Source: Bacillota bacterium
Lineage (GTDB): Bacteria; Bacillota; Clostridia; Lachnospirales; Lachnospiraceae
Direction of reading: 5' to 3'
Assembly (NCBI GenBank): GCA_023409535.1
Contig: JAEYGZ010000027.1
Location: 558,001-622,000 of the forward strand
DNA length: 64,000 nucleotides
A program made the position numbers and the translations under genes. Below the pieces are notes generated by a model. The model was given only the letters and a program-made list of their open reading frames with translations. It made no database searches and was not told where the DNA came from. Shown here one piece after another: positions 33,921-43,188 of the stretch. The stretch's first letter is position 1; every line of letters begins with the position of its first letter.

Positions 33921-35849
33921 ATGAAACAGACAAAGGCAATTGATATTAAGAAGTTTCAAATTACGGACAGCTTTTGGTCCTCCTATCGCAGATTAATACG
34001 GGAAGAGGTAATTCCGTACCAGCATGCCATGCTTGAGGATCGGATCCCGGATGCGGATAAATCCCATGCCATCGAAAACTTCCGGATCGCAGCCGGACTG
34101 GCAGAAGGTGAATTTTATGGGATGGTATTTCAGGACAGTGATGTTGCTAAGTGGATAGAAGCCTGTGCATATTCGCTGATGAAGGTACCGGATGACAAGC
34201 TCGAAGCTACCGTAGACGAAATCATTGGATATATAGAGAAGGCACAGCAGGAGGACGGATATCTGAACACCTTCTTTACCCTGAAGGAGCCGGAGAAACG
34301 CTGGACCAACCTGCAGGAGGGTCATGAGCTGTACTGCGCCGGTCATATGATGGAAGCTGCTGTCGCATATGATCAGGCCACCGGTAAAGACCGGCTGCTG
34401 AAGGTAGTGACAAGAATGGCAGACCATATCGACAGACGGTTCGGCAAGGATAAGGTGCGCGGTATACCGGGGCATCCGGAGGTTGAGCTTGCGCTGATGA
34501 AGCTGTACCGTACCACCGGTGAAGAACGGTATCTGAAGCTGTGCGAGTATTTTATCAATGAACGCGGGACACAGCCGAATTATTTTCTTGAGGAACAGCG
34601 GCGAAGAGACTGGAGTGTATGGAATTCCAATGCCAATGACGTAAATTATACCCAGAATTATGCACCTGTCAGGGCGCAGAAGGATGCGGTGGGTCATAGT
34701 GTCAGAGCAGTATATCTGTATACAGGTATGGCTGACCTGGCCGGAGAGCTTGGGGATGAAGAGCTGAAAAAGGCCTGTGAGGCGTTATGGAACAGTATCA
34801 CAGAGCATCGTATGTATGTCACCGGTGGCATCGGTTCTACGGCAATGGGAGAAGCCTTTACCGAGGATTATGATCTGCCCAATGATACGGTATATGCGGA
34901 GACCTGTGCTTCCATCGGATTGATCTTCTTTGCTCAGAAGATGCTTGAGCTAAATCCGAAGGGGGAATATGCGGATATCATGGAACGGGCTTTGTATAAT
35001 ACCGTTCTTGCCGGTATGAGCCAGGACGGATTGCGCTTCTTCTATGTCAACCCCCTGGAGGTTACGCCCGGTATCTCAGGAACTGCAGTAACACACCGGC
35101 ATGTGCTGCCGGAGAGACCCAAGTGGTTCGGCTGCGCCTGCTGTCCGCCCAATGTGGCCAGAATGATCTCTTCCTTAGAGCTCTATACCTGGTCGGAGAA
35201 TGAAAGTACTGTCTTCTCAAATCTGTTCATCGGCGGGGAAGCTGATTTTACAGCGACAAAGGGCTGCAGGATTATTACAGAGACAGCTTATCCATATGAT
35301 GGCAGTGTCACATATAAGGTTATGACGGATGGGACGGATAAAGCTTTAACTTTGGCGGTTCGCATACCCGGGTGGAGTGATCTTACAAAGACCCGGCTAA
35401 GCCATAATGGTAAAGTATTAGAGCTGCCGTCCATTATGAAAGACGGTTACGCCTATATTAATAAAACCTTCCGTTCAGGCGATGAAATTCTCTTAACGCT
35501 GGATATGACGCCTTATCGCATCTACAGTAATACAAAGGTCCACAAGAATGAAGGACTGGCAGCATTACAGTATGGTCCGCTGGTTTATTGTATTGAAGGT
35601 GTGGATAATGACGGCGATGTGCATAGCCTGCGGTTGAAGAAGGATGGGAATATCCATATTATTGAGGATAAGACACTGTTCCGGGGAATTAAAAAGCTTG
35701 TAATAGAAGGATATCGTATGAAAGCTGAAACGACCCTGTATTCAAAGAACCGCCCGGTTGCAGAACCGGTGGAGATGATAGCGGTTCCCTATTATATCTG
35801 GGGTAACAGGGGATTGAATCAGATGAGAGTCTGGATCCCGGAGGAATAA
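33921..35849 (+). CDS. Beta-L-arabinofuranosidase, GH127
   Basis: The product has 642 residues. GH127 enzymes release beta-L-arabinofuranose and use a zinc-bound cysteine nucleophile. Residues matching the HypBA1 site are present: Glu311 in G-E-A-F, Glu327 and Cys329 in A-E-T-C, and Cys407/Cys408 in C-A-C-C-P-P-N. The (alpha/alpha)6 barrel is followed by a beta-sandwich C-terminal part. No signal peptide. Two ATGs adjoin; 33921 has GGGAG 6 bases upstream and is preferred to 33918. With the GH51 gene it provides both anomeric activities for arabinose-containing plant glycans. A terminator follows. Confidence 0.92.
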   Translation: MKQTKAIDIKKFQITDSFWSSYRRLIREEVIPYQHAMLEDRIPDADKSHAIENFRIAAGLAEGEFYGMVFQDSDVAKWIEACAYSLMKVPDDKLEATVDEIIGYIEKAQQEDGYLNTFFTLKEPEKRWTNLQEGHELYCAGHMMEAAVAYDQATGKDRLLKVVTRMADHIDRRFGKDKVRGIPGHPEVELALMKLYRTTGEERYLKLCEYFINERGTQPNYFLEEQRRRDWSVWNSNANDVNYTQNYAPVRAQKDAVGHSVRAVYLYTGMADLAGELGDEELKKACEALWNSITEHRMYVTGGIGSTAMGEAFTEDYDLPNDTVYAETCASIGLIFFAQKMLELNPKGEYADIMERALYNTVLAGMSQDGLRFFYVNPLEVTPGISGTAVTHRHVLPERPKWFGCACCPPNVARMISSLELYTWSENESTVFSNLFIGGEADFTATKGCRIITETAYPYDGSVTYKVMTDGTDKALTLAVRIPGWSDLTKTRLSHNGKVLELPSIMKDGYAYINKTFRSGDEILLTLDMTPYRIYSNTKVHKNEGLAALQYGPLVYCIEGVDNDGDVHSLRLKKDGNIHIIEDKTLFRGIKKLVIEGYRMKAETTLYSKNRPVAEPVEMIAVPYYIWGNRGLNQMRVWIPEE

Positions 35850-35857
35850 CATAAATT

Positions 35858-35900
35858 AAAAAAGTATCCTTATAAAACTTATTTATATGGATACTTTTTT
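35858..35900 (+). terminator. Rho-independent terminator after GH127
   Basis: AAAAAGTATCC (35859-35869) pairs with GGATACTTTTT (35889-35899), and the T-run belongs to the 3' arm. The AT-rich interior can extend the stem. The A-rich 5' arm makes it potentially bidirectional. Confidence 0.8.
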
Positions 35901-36147
35901 GATGAAAATAAATGGATCGGCTTATTATGATAGCTTTCTCCTGCATACGAAGGAGTTCGGACGGAGTTTTATTTATGAGGATAAGGGAAATATTGTTTAT
36001 ACGAGGATATTGCAAATGTCAATAGTATATTTATTTACTTAAAGAAGTTTACCTTTCAGAACTGCAACAACACCCACGTGTTTGACATTACATAGAAATA
36101 ATGTTAATCTTTATATGCAGAAGAAATATAAGAAAGCAGGTATAGTT

Positions 36148-37119
36148 TTGAAAGCGAATAAAAAGAGAATAACCCTCGATTTAATGGATTTGGAAAAGAC
36201 TGCACTGGTAGGAAAAGCGCTTTCTTCTGCAGTGCGTTTGGAAATTATAAAATTTTTAATTGAAAATTCTGCTAATATCAGTGAAATCGCTGTTGCTTTT
36301 GGACTGCCCCAGTCTTCTGCAGCGCTGCATGTGAAGGTTTTGGAAGAGGCCGGCATGATATCAGTCAACGAGAAGCCGGGAGTGCGGGGGGCACAGAAAG
36401 TATGCGGAATATCATTTGAAGACATATACATCAATGCCTTTCAGCACAAAATCGATCATAGTGGCAGTAAAGTGTTGCAGTTTCCAATGCCTATCGGGAA
36501 TTACTTTGATTGTGAGATAGTAGGAAACTGTGGAATAATCAGTGAAAAAGGATATTTAGGCGTAGAAGATTTTGCGGGCAGCTTTTATAGCCAGAACCGG
36601 AATGAAGCCCAGCTCCTGTGGTTTGAAACGGGTTATTTAGAATATCGTTTTCCTACGTATCTGTTAAAAAACAGTCGTATTTTAGAGGTTTCTTTTTCAT
36701 TTGAAATCTGTTCCGAAGCACCAGGATACCAGAATGACTGGCCTTCGGATGTGACGGTATGGGTGAATGGACAGGAGATAGATACCATTGCTTCCAAAGG
36801 GGATTTTGGGGGAAGAAGAGGACAGCTGAACCCTGAATGGTGGGGTGATACCATGACTCAATATGGTGTATACAAAATCATTAAGATCAATCAGCTTGGC
36901 TGTTATGAGGATGATGTGAAATGTTCCGAGCAGAACCTAGACACCCTTCACCTTAAGGATGGAAATTGTATCAGCTTAAAGTTGGGTGTCAAGCCTGATG
37001 CGGTTCATGTAGGAGGCATGAATTTGTTTGGGGAAAAGTTTGGCGATTATGCACAGGGGTTGGTTATGAGTGTCAAGGTTGATGACGAACGGCAAAATCA
37101 GGAAAGCACAGTGCTGTAG
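36148..37119 (+). CDS. ArsR-like winged-helix regulator with large C-terminal sensor domain
   Basis: The product has 323 residues from TTG 36148 (AGG 7 bases upstream); TTG 36082 and ATG 36115 are longer alternatives without a site. Residues about 15-90 are an ArsR/HTH_20-type winged helix (L-S-S-A-V-R-L-E-I-I-K-F-L, then I-S-E-I-A-V-A-F-G-L-P-Q-S-S-A-A-L-H-V-K-V-L-E-E-A-G). The remaining 230 residues look beta-rich with many Trp, Tyr and Gly (W-P-S-D-V-T-V-W-V-N-G-Q-E-I, N-P-E-W-W-G-D) and resemble a jelly-roll carbohydrate-binding or cupin-like fold; I do not recognise the family. It is convergent with the GH2 gene, so a glycan-sensing role is plausible. Confidence 0.75.
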   Translation: MKANKKRITLDLMDLEKTALVGKALSSAVRLEIIKFLIENSANISEIAVAFGLPQSSAALHVKVLEEAGMISVNEKPGVRGAQKVCGISFEDIYINAFQHKIDHSGSKVLQFPMPIGNYFDCEIVGNCGIISEKGYLGVEDFAGSFYSQNRNEAQLLWFETGYLEYRFPTYLLKNSRILEVSFSFEICSEAPGYQNDWPSDVTVWVNGQEIDTIASKGDFGGRRGQLNPEWWGDTMTQYGVYKIIKINQLGCYEDDVKCSEQNLDTLHLKDGNCISLKLGVKPDAVHVGGMNLFGEKFGDYAQGLVMSVKVDDERQNQESTVL

Positions 37120-37178
37120 GGAGTGGCGGATGAGTATTTTACCCTGGGCAGAGACCTTGAGAAGGTGAATTTAGCTTT

Positions 37179-38987
37179 CTATTCCTTCCAATCTACCACA
37201 ATATTGTGCCGGTAACTTTCATTGATTTTGCGTATTTTTGATGGTTCGCATTTAGGAACTCTTTCATAGGTGAGGAGGCCGTTGGTTTCCTGTTCCACAT
37301 CCGCCAGCTGGGTATAGCAAAAGCCATATACCACATTGGACTGTAGGATGGAGTGGATGACATGTTCATACTGACTCAGGAAACTCGTTTCGCTGTCGGC
37401 ATCCGTATATCCCCAAGAACCCAACTGGGCAGAACAGTAGTTTATGCCGCCACATTCCGTGATAAGGATCGGCTCGCCCGTATAGGAATATCCCTTCGCA
37501 TAAACATTTCTGCCTGCATGGGCACAGGAGAGAAGAAGGTTTTTGCTCTGTACCGTGTTCTTGAAAAAGTTCTGTTTTTCTGGTTCGTCGCAGGAGCCAT
37601 GGCTATAATTATGGATTGCACAGATATCGCTTTTGGTCATTTCCCATCCGTCGTTGCTAATGACGAGCCTTGTGGAATCCAGAGTTTTCACCATATAATA
37701 CATACCCATGGTCTGGAACTGCTGCCGGCTGTCCAGTCCGATGTTCGGAACCCCCCAGCTTTCGTTGAACAATACCCAGGCGATAATGGAGGGGTGGTTG
37801 TAATCTCTCCTGATGATTTCAAACCATTCTGTGGCATAGTCGCAGATACTCTGTTCTGTGTACAGGCAGGCAGATGCCATTTCTCCCCAGACGAGAAACC
37901 CCATGGTATCCGCGTGATAAAGAAATCTGGCATCCTCTGCCTTTTGGTGTTTGCGGCAGCCGTTGAATCCCATTTCTTTCATGAGCCGTATGTCAGTCCT
38001 GAAGTCTTCATCGGAAGGTGCTGTCAGTATGCCGTCCTTCCAGTATCCTTGATCCAATACCAGTTTAAGGTAATAAGGTCTATTATTCAAGTAGGTGATA
38101 CCATTTTCTGTATGGATTTTGCGCATTCCGAAATAACAGTCTACCTGGTCCGTTTCCTGATTTGAGACGATCAGGCGCAGTTTCACATCATACAAAGCGG
38201 GATTCTCAGGAGACCAGTAGCGGCGCATGCCATGCACATCACGGTAAAATATATGGTCTTTTGCCAGATGGATGCTACGCTGGAAAATATGTCCATTGTT
38301 TACCAGGAAGCGATCCTGACAAATCAGCTCTCCATGAAAACGGATTTCAGCATCCAGATACATTTCCTGTGTAAAGGTGGAAAAGAATGCCTCAAGAAGT
38401 ACTGTATCATGGTCGATATCCGGAGTGAAACGTACCTGTGAAATATGAAATTCCTGTACCGGCTCCAGCCATACGCTTTGCCAGATGCCGGATGTCCTTG
38501 TGTACCAGATACTGGAGCTTTTTTCCTCCCAGTACTGCTTGCCCCTTGGAATTGTTTCATCTTGAGCCGGATCGTAGACGGCTACGGACAGGGATTGCTC
38601 GCCTTGCCTGAGATAATCGGTGATGTCCACAGAGAAGCCTGAGTTCCCTCCTGTATGCTGTATACATAGATGTTCGTTTATAAAAACACGGCATTGGTAG
38701 TCTACTGCTTCAAAGTGTAACAGAATATGACTGTCTGACCAATGATCGGGTATGGAGAATTTCCTCTTATAGTAAATTCTGTCGTGCATGGAAGTGTCCT
38801 GAATGCCGCTCAGTTTGCTTTCAAAGCAAAAAGGAACTTCAATTTTTCTATCCAGGCAATAAGAATCTTTTTCCCAATGTTCGGAAGCTGCCAGGTTGTC
38901 GTCATCGAATGCAAAATCCCAGCTTCCATTTAGACATAACCACTCCTTTCTGACAAACTGTGGTCTTGGATATTCATTTCTTTTCAT
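37179..38987 (-). CDS. GH2 glycosidase (beta-galactosidase/glucuronidase-like)
   Basis: The 602-residue product has the GH2 order: N-terminal jelly-roll (about 1-180; N-G-S-W-D-F-A-F, V-P-F-C-F-E-S), an immunoglobulin-like domain (about 181-285), and a TIM barrel (about 290-590). The acid/base is Glu409 in L-F-N-E-S-W-G and the nucleophile Glu511 in I-T-E-C-G-G. N-G-C-R-K-H is the usual F-N-x-[IL]-R-x-H region. It is short compared with LacZ and lacks extra C-terminal domains. There is no signal peptide. It is divergent, across 533 bases, from the 39.5-50 kb importer and glycan-degradation locus and may share its regulation. Substrate is not assigned. Confidence 0.88.
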   Translation of the reverse strand: MKRNEYPRPQFVRKEWLCLNGSWDFAFDDDNLAASEHWEKDSYCLDRKIEVPFCFESKLSGIQDTSMHDRIYYKRKFSIPDHWSDSHILLHFEAVDYQCRVFINEHLCIQHTGGNSGFSVDITDYLRQGEQSLSVAVYDPAQDETIPRGKQYWEEKSSSIWYTRTSGIWQSVWLEPVQEFHISQVRFTPDIDHDTVLLEAFFSTFTQEMYLDAEIRFHGELICQDRFLVNNGHIFQRSIHLAKDHIFYRDVHGMRRYWSPENPALYDVKLRLIVSNQETDQVDCYFGMRKIHTENGITYLNNRPYYLKLVLDQGYWKDGILTAPSDEDFRTDIRLMKEMGFNGCRKHQKAEDARFLYHADTMGFLVWGEMASACLYTEQSICDYATEWFEIIRRDYNHPSIIAWVLFNESWGVPNIGLDSRQQFQTMGMYYMVKTLDSTRLVISNDGWEMTKSDICAIHNYSHGSCDEPEKQNFFKNTVQSKNLLLSCAHAGRNVYAKGYSYTGEPILITECGGINYCSAQLGSWGYTDADSETSFLSQYEHVIHSILQSNVVYGFCYTQLADVEQETNGLLTYERVPKCEPSKIRKINESYRHNIVVDWKE

Positions 38988-39520
38988 GATTTTTTCCCTA
39001 CTTTCTTCGTATCCTTATTTTTAATGAAGCTGCCGTTTCTGCCGACCGGAACAATTTTATGTTATGGAGGGCTGAGGCTTTAGAGTATTTTTAATTGCAA
39101 CAATAATATTGGAGCAAAAAAACATAAGCAAATCAACATTAATAACATAAAAAATGTAACAAATATAAAAGATTTTAGAAAAGTTCTTTTCGTTTAAGAA
39201 TATCAAATCATTCGCGATAAATCTACACATAATAATTCACATTTATTTCTTTTAAAAACATACAATGCGCACAAATATGAAATTGAAAGTCAATATTTTT
39301 ATGGAAATAGCCCAAATTATATACAATATACACAAAAATAAACTAACAATTATTATGTTTTAATTATTGACTCCATATATTGGCGGTGATATACTTAATT
39401 CCAGAACAAATGCTTTAATAGAATTATACAACATAATTTATGCTATAAATCTTGCAAATACAGGCATATGTCCATCAACATAAGGGCATGTATTACTATT
39501 TATAGAAAGGGGATATGGTT
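38988..39520. other. AT-rich divergent gap with importer-operon promoter
   Basis: This 533-base, strongly AT-rich region lies between GH2 (reverse) and the LplB-type permease (forward). TTGACT (39367-39372) and TATACT (39390-39395), spaced 17 bases and with TGA before the -10 box, form a good promoter. A leader of about 120 bases would follow. No open frame, RNA gene or long repeat is visible in the rest. Confidence 0.65.
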
Positions 39521-40522
39521 TTGAAAACAAACAAAAAAAGAATGGAGGGTGGGATGGAAAACAGGCAATGTGATCTGCAAAAAAGTAACCTGGCAAAGAA
39601 TGGCAAGGGTATGCGTCCACGCAAAGGTACACTGTCCTACCTTCGCAGACACTGGATGTTTTACGCGATGCTGGCGCTGCCGATTCTGTATTACTATCTG
39701 TTTTGCTACCGGGCCATGCCCGGAGTAGTGATTGCTTTTAAAAATTTTAATATGTTCAAGGGAATCTGGCACAGCCCGTGGGTGGGACTGCAATATTTTG
39801 AACAGGTGGCAGAGTCTAAGAACTTCTGGAAGGCTGTGTACAACATGATGACCTTGAACATACTGGGGCTGGTGCTGGGATTTCCGTTGCCAATCATTCT
39901 GGCGCTGTTCCTGAATGAAATCGGCCGCCCTCTATTCAAGAAGACAGTGCAGACAGTCATCTACCTGCCTCACTTTATTTCCTGGTCTGTGGTAGGCGGT
40001 ATGATGTACCAGATTTTTGCTTCATCCGGACTGGTCAACACAATCGTAAAAGGTCTGGGGGGAGAGGCGGTTCCTTTCCTCTCGAATAATGGCTGGTGGA
40101 TCTTTACCTATTTCATTGCAGGCGTCTGGAAAAGTATCGGGTGGAATACAATCATCTATCTCTCGGCCATGACAGGAATAGACCAGGAAATCTACGAGGC
40201 GGCACGGGTGGATGGATGCACAAGGTTCAGGATGATGACAGCCATCACGGTTCCATGTATCAAAGACACAGTTGCGATCATGTTGATTCTGGCGGTGGGC
40301 GGTCTGGCCAGTATTGGATTCGAACAGCCATACGTGATGCAGAACAGCACGGTAATGGAGGTGGCGGATGTGGTGAGTACCTTTGTATATCGCGTTGGTT
40401 TGGAACAGGGCAAATTCAGCATCGGTACGGCAGTGGGACTTGCCCAGTCGGTCATCAACTTTGTTCTGGTACTCAGTGCCAATTCAATCAGCAAGCGTAT
40501 ATCCGGCAACGGCATCTGGTAG
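39521..40522 (+). CDS. LplB-type sugar ABC transporter permease
   Basis: The product has about 333 residues and six membrane segments after a basic N-terminal extension. R-R-H-W-M-F-Y-A-M-L-A-L-P-I-L-Y-Y-Y-L-F-C-Y is the LplB-group opening, and the EAA loop is I-Y-E-A-A-R-V-D-G-C-T-R-F-R-M-M. TTG 39521 has GGGG 8 bases upstream; ATG 39515 and ATG 39554 (with GGAGGG close by) are alternatives. With the next two genes it forms an importer of the type used for large, often pectin-derived, oligosaccharides. No ATPase gene is present locally. Confidence 0.92.
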   Translation: MKTNKKRMEGGMENRQCDLQKSNLAKNGKGMRPRKGTLSYLRRHWMFYAMLALPILYYYLFCYRAMPGVVIAFKNFNMFKGIWHSPWVGLQYFEQVAESKNFWKAVYNMMTLNILGLVLGFPLPIILALFLNEIGRPLFKKTVQTVIYLPHFISWSVVGGMMYQIFASSGLVNTIVKGLGGEAVPFLSNNGWWIFTYFIAGVWKSIGWNTIIYLSAMTGIDQEIYEAARVDGCTRFRMMTAITVPCIKDTVAIMLILAVGGLASIGFEQPYVMQNSTVMEVADVVSTFVYRVGLEQGKFSIGTAVGLAQSVINFVLVLSANSISKRISGNGIW

Positions 40523-40534
40523 AGGAGGGGAAGC

Positions 40535-41395
40535 ATGAAGGATAAGGTGTTTAAAGTATTTACGGTGTTGGTAGTGGTTATCATCGGGTTGTGCTGTCTG
40601 GTTCCGTTTCTGCACATTGTTGCAATGTCCTTTTCCAACAAGACGGCTGTCATGCGTGGAGAAGTATTCCTCTGGCCGAAGGGGATTGACCTGTCTGCAT
40701 ATAAAGCGGTATTCAATAATAAGGGATTGATGGATTCCATGTGGTTTACCCTGTTCCTGACGGTGGTACACACTTTAATCTGTCTGGTGATGACAATTTT
40801 ATGTGCTTATCCACTGTCACGCCCTGGTTTAAAATTTAAGTCGCCACTGCTGATTTATATCCTTTTCACCATGTATTTCAGCGGCGGTATGATTCCGGGC
40901 TATCTAAATATCAAGTCGTTGGGACTGATTGATAATTTCTGGGTCCTGGTTCTGCCAGGCATGCTGTCTACCTACAACATGATCCTGATGAAGAGCTTTT
41001 TCCAGTCCATGCCCAGAGAACTGGAGGAATCGGCCTATGTGGACGGCGCCAATGATCTGGTGGTGCTGGTGCGGATTATCCTGCCGCTCTCCAAAGCTAT
41101 GCTGGCTACGTTGGCCCTGTTTTATGCCGTGGGCCGTTGGAACGGCTTTATGGATGCGATTCTCTATATCAGCGATGAGAGACTGTATACCATCCAGGTG
41201 CGCCTGCGCCAGTTGATTCAGGCCAGTCAGGTAAATACGATGCTGGAGGATATCCCGGAGATGAAGGCGAATCTGATTGCGGAGACGGTGAAGGCTTCGT
41301 GTCTGGCCTTCAGTATGATTCCGGTCATGATTATCTACCCCTGGCTTCAGAAATATTTTGTCAAGGGTGTCATGATCGGTTCCGTCAAGGGCTGA
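40535..41395 (+). CDS. LplC/YtcP-type sugar ABC transporter permease
   Basis: The 286-residue product has six membrane segments. Its EAA loop is R-E-L-E-E-S-A-Y-V-D-G-A-N-D-L-V-V-L, and its C-terminus ends K-Y-F-V-K-G-V-M-I-G-S-V-K-G, typical of the YtcP/LplC group. The start follows the previous stop by 12 bases, with GAGGAGGGG in between. It pairs with the permease encoded at 39521. Confidence 0.93.
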   Translation: MKDKVFKVFTVLVVVIIGLCCLVPFLHIVAMSFSNKTAVMRGEVFLWPKGIDLSAYKAVFNNKGLMDSMWFTLFLTVVHTLICLVMTILCAYPLSRPGLKFKSPLLIYILFTMYFSGGMIPGYLNIKSLGLIDNFWVLVLPGMLSTYNMILMKSFFQSMPRELEESAYVDGANDLVVLVRIILPLSKAMLATLALFYAVGRWNGFMDAILYISDERLYTIQVRLRQLIQASQVNTMLEDIPEMKANLIAETVKASCLAFSMIPVMIIYPWLQKYFVKGVMIGSVKG

Positions 41396-41469
41396 CATAA
41401 AAGGTTGCAAAAGGTTATTCTGCCGATGATTCGGCAAATACATAAAAAAATTAAAGGAGGTACTATTTT

Positions 41470-43104
41470 ATGAAGAAGTTCTTTTCTATGATGCTGGTAT
41501 TGGCATTGGTATTTGGCCTTACGGCATGTAAAAGCTCCGGCGAGCTGTCTGACAGTGAGAAGGGCACAAAGACTCAGGAAAGCTCGGGGGGGCAGGAAAG
41601 CCAGGCCAGTCAGGCGGAGCCTACGACGCTTTCCATTATGATGTATGACCGTGGCAATACGACGGAAACCTATGGTTCCGCAACGGATAATTACTGGACC
41701 CGCTGGATACAGCAGGAGTTTGGAGATCCCAACAACATCACCCTGACCTATATTCCGGTTCCCCGCTCCGAGGATGCGCAGAAGGTGAATACCATGATGG
41801 CGGCAGATTCCGCCCCTGATATTATCTTCAGCTATGACAGTAATATGATAATGCAGTTTGGTAAAGACGGCGGTCTGGTGGAGCTGAGCGATCTGATTCA
41901 GGAGTACGGCCCCAACCTTCAGAAAAACCTGGCAGAGACAATGTCTTATGGACAGTCGGAAGGAAAGCAGTGGGCGGTTGTGGCAAAGCGTGCTGATGCG
42001 GGGTGGCAGACTACTTATATCCGAAAGGACTGGCTGGACGAAATAGGCTATACTCTGCAGACGGATGCTGATGGATTGTACCATATGAGCATAGAGGATT
42101 TTACAGATCTGCTTCATCAGTTTAAGAAGTTGGATCCTTCCAAGCAGGGAAGCGAAATGTATCCGCTTGGCCTGATCGGTGCGTGGGATGCGGGCCTGGC
42201 CGGACCTATCATCAAGTCTTTCGTGGATACTACAGCGCTGACGGATGAAATGCATGCCTGCTACAATGATATGTTCTGGCCCGGATATAAGGATGGCGTA
42301 CGTTACCTGAATCAGCTGTATAATGAAGGCCTGGCAGATCCGGATTTTGTGGTAGATACCGATACCTCCTATACAGCGTTCAACGGTCTGTTAAGCAATG
42401 GGCGTACCCTGGCATTCGGTCATGATGCAGGCGAGGTTACCGGCGTAAAGGCTTTGTATGAAACCGATCCTGATGCAGAAGTAGTTCCCTTCTACTTGGA
42501 CAATGTAAGCGGAGAGCAGTTTAACAGAATATATGCGCCTACCGGTATGTATATCGCAGTTCCTGCCACCTGTAAAAATCCGGAAAATGCCATAAAGTAC
42601 CTTGACTGGCTTTCTGTTTTGGATAATGCCAAGGTTCTGCACTACGGATTTGAGGGAGTGCATTATGAGATGGATGGCGACACTGTCATTACAATTCCGC
42701 ATACGGATGAGGAAAAGGCTGCGTCTGAGTATGACTTCGAGCGTATTAATGTGGGCGATTTGATAATTGTTTATAGCGGCAAGCCCTATGGCTATAAGGA
42801 TTCCACGGAGGGAATGGATGAGGTAACAGCTAAAATGAAGGTACTGTCCTACGAGGCGTTGAAGACCGGCGCGGTTGGCGGGCAGGTAGACTATTATTTC
42901 CAGGGGCTGAAGACGGAAGCCGACGAGAAGTATTCCGGTTTTCTGCCTGAGCTGCCACGCGAGCTGCCCAAGTTAATCACCTGTAAGCCCGAAGAATTTG
43001 ACGCCGCATATGACAAAGTGCTGAACGATTGGCTGGAGGCCGGCGGACAGGAAGTACTGGACCAGAAAATTGAGCTTTATAAGAAGCTGGAAGCTGAAAA
43101 GTAA
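41470..43104 (+). CDS. Extracellular solute-binding lipoprotein (LplA/LipO-like)
   Basis: The 544-residue product has a lipoprotein signal peptide (Cys20 in G-L-T-A-C) and a Ser/Gln/Glu linker to about residue 50. A large family-1 binding domain follows, typical of LplA/LipO proteins that feed LplB/LplC-type permeases; the length over 500 distinguishes it from MalE-like proteins. AAAGGAGG lies upstream of the ATG. A hairpin follows the stop codon. The genes downstream suggest it captures unsaturated uronic-acid oligosaccharides. Confidence 0.92.
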   Translation: MKKFFSMMLVLALVFGLTACKSSGELSDSEKGTKTQESSGGQESQASQAEPTTLSIMMYDRGNTTETYGSATDNYWTRWIQQEFGDPNNITLTYIPVPRSEDAQKVNTMMAADSAPDIIFSYDSNMIMQFGKDGGLVELSDLIQEYGPNLQKNLAETMSYGQSEGKQWAVVAKRADAGWQTTYIRKDWLDEIGYTLQTDADGLYHMSIEDFTDLLHQFKKLDPSKQGSEMYPLGLIGAWDAGLAGPIIKSFVDTTALTDEMHACYNDMFWPGYKDGVRYLNQLYNEGLADPDFVVDTDTSYTAFNGLLSNGRTLAFGHDAGEVTGVKALYETDPDAEVVPFYLDNVSGEQFNRIYAPTGMYIAVPATCKNPENAIKYLDWLSVLDNAKVLHYGFEGVHYEMDGDTVITIPHTDEEKAASEYDFERINVGDLIIVYSGKPYGYKDSTEGMDEVTAKMKVLSYEALKTGAVGGQVDYYFQGLKTEADEKYSGFLPELPRELPKLITCKPEEFDAAYDKVLNDWLEAGGQEVLDQKIELYKKLEAEK

Positions 43105-43122
43105 TTATTGTGTAGTAACGTA

Positions 43123-43163
43123 AAAACGCAAGCCTGCATTTAGACGGTGCGGACTTGCGTTTT
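43123..43163 (+). other. Intercistronic hairpin after the solute-binding gene
   Basis: AAAACGCAAG (43123-43132) pairs with CTTGCGTTTT (43154-43163) around a 21-base loop, 25 bases before the next start. It resembles a weak terminator, which would leave the downstream enzyme genes less expressed than the binding protein. Confidence 0.6.
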
Positions 43164-43188
43164 ATGTACTCTGAAGGAGGTTGCGAAG

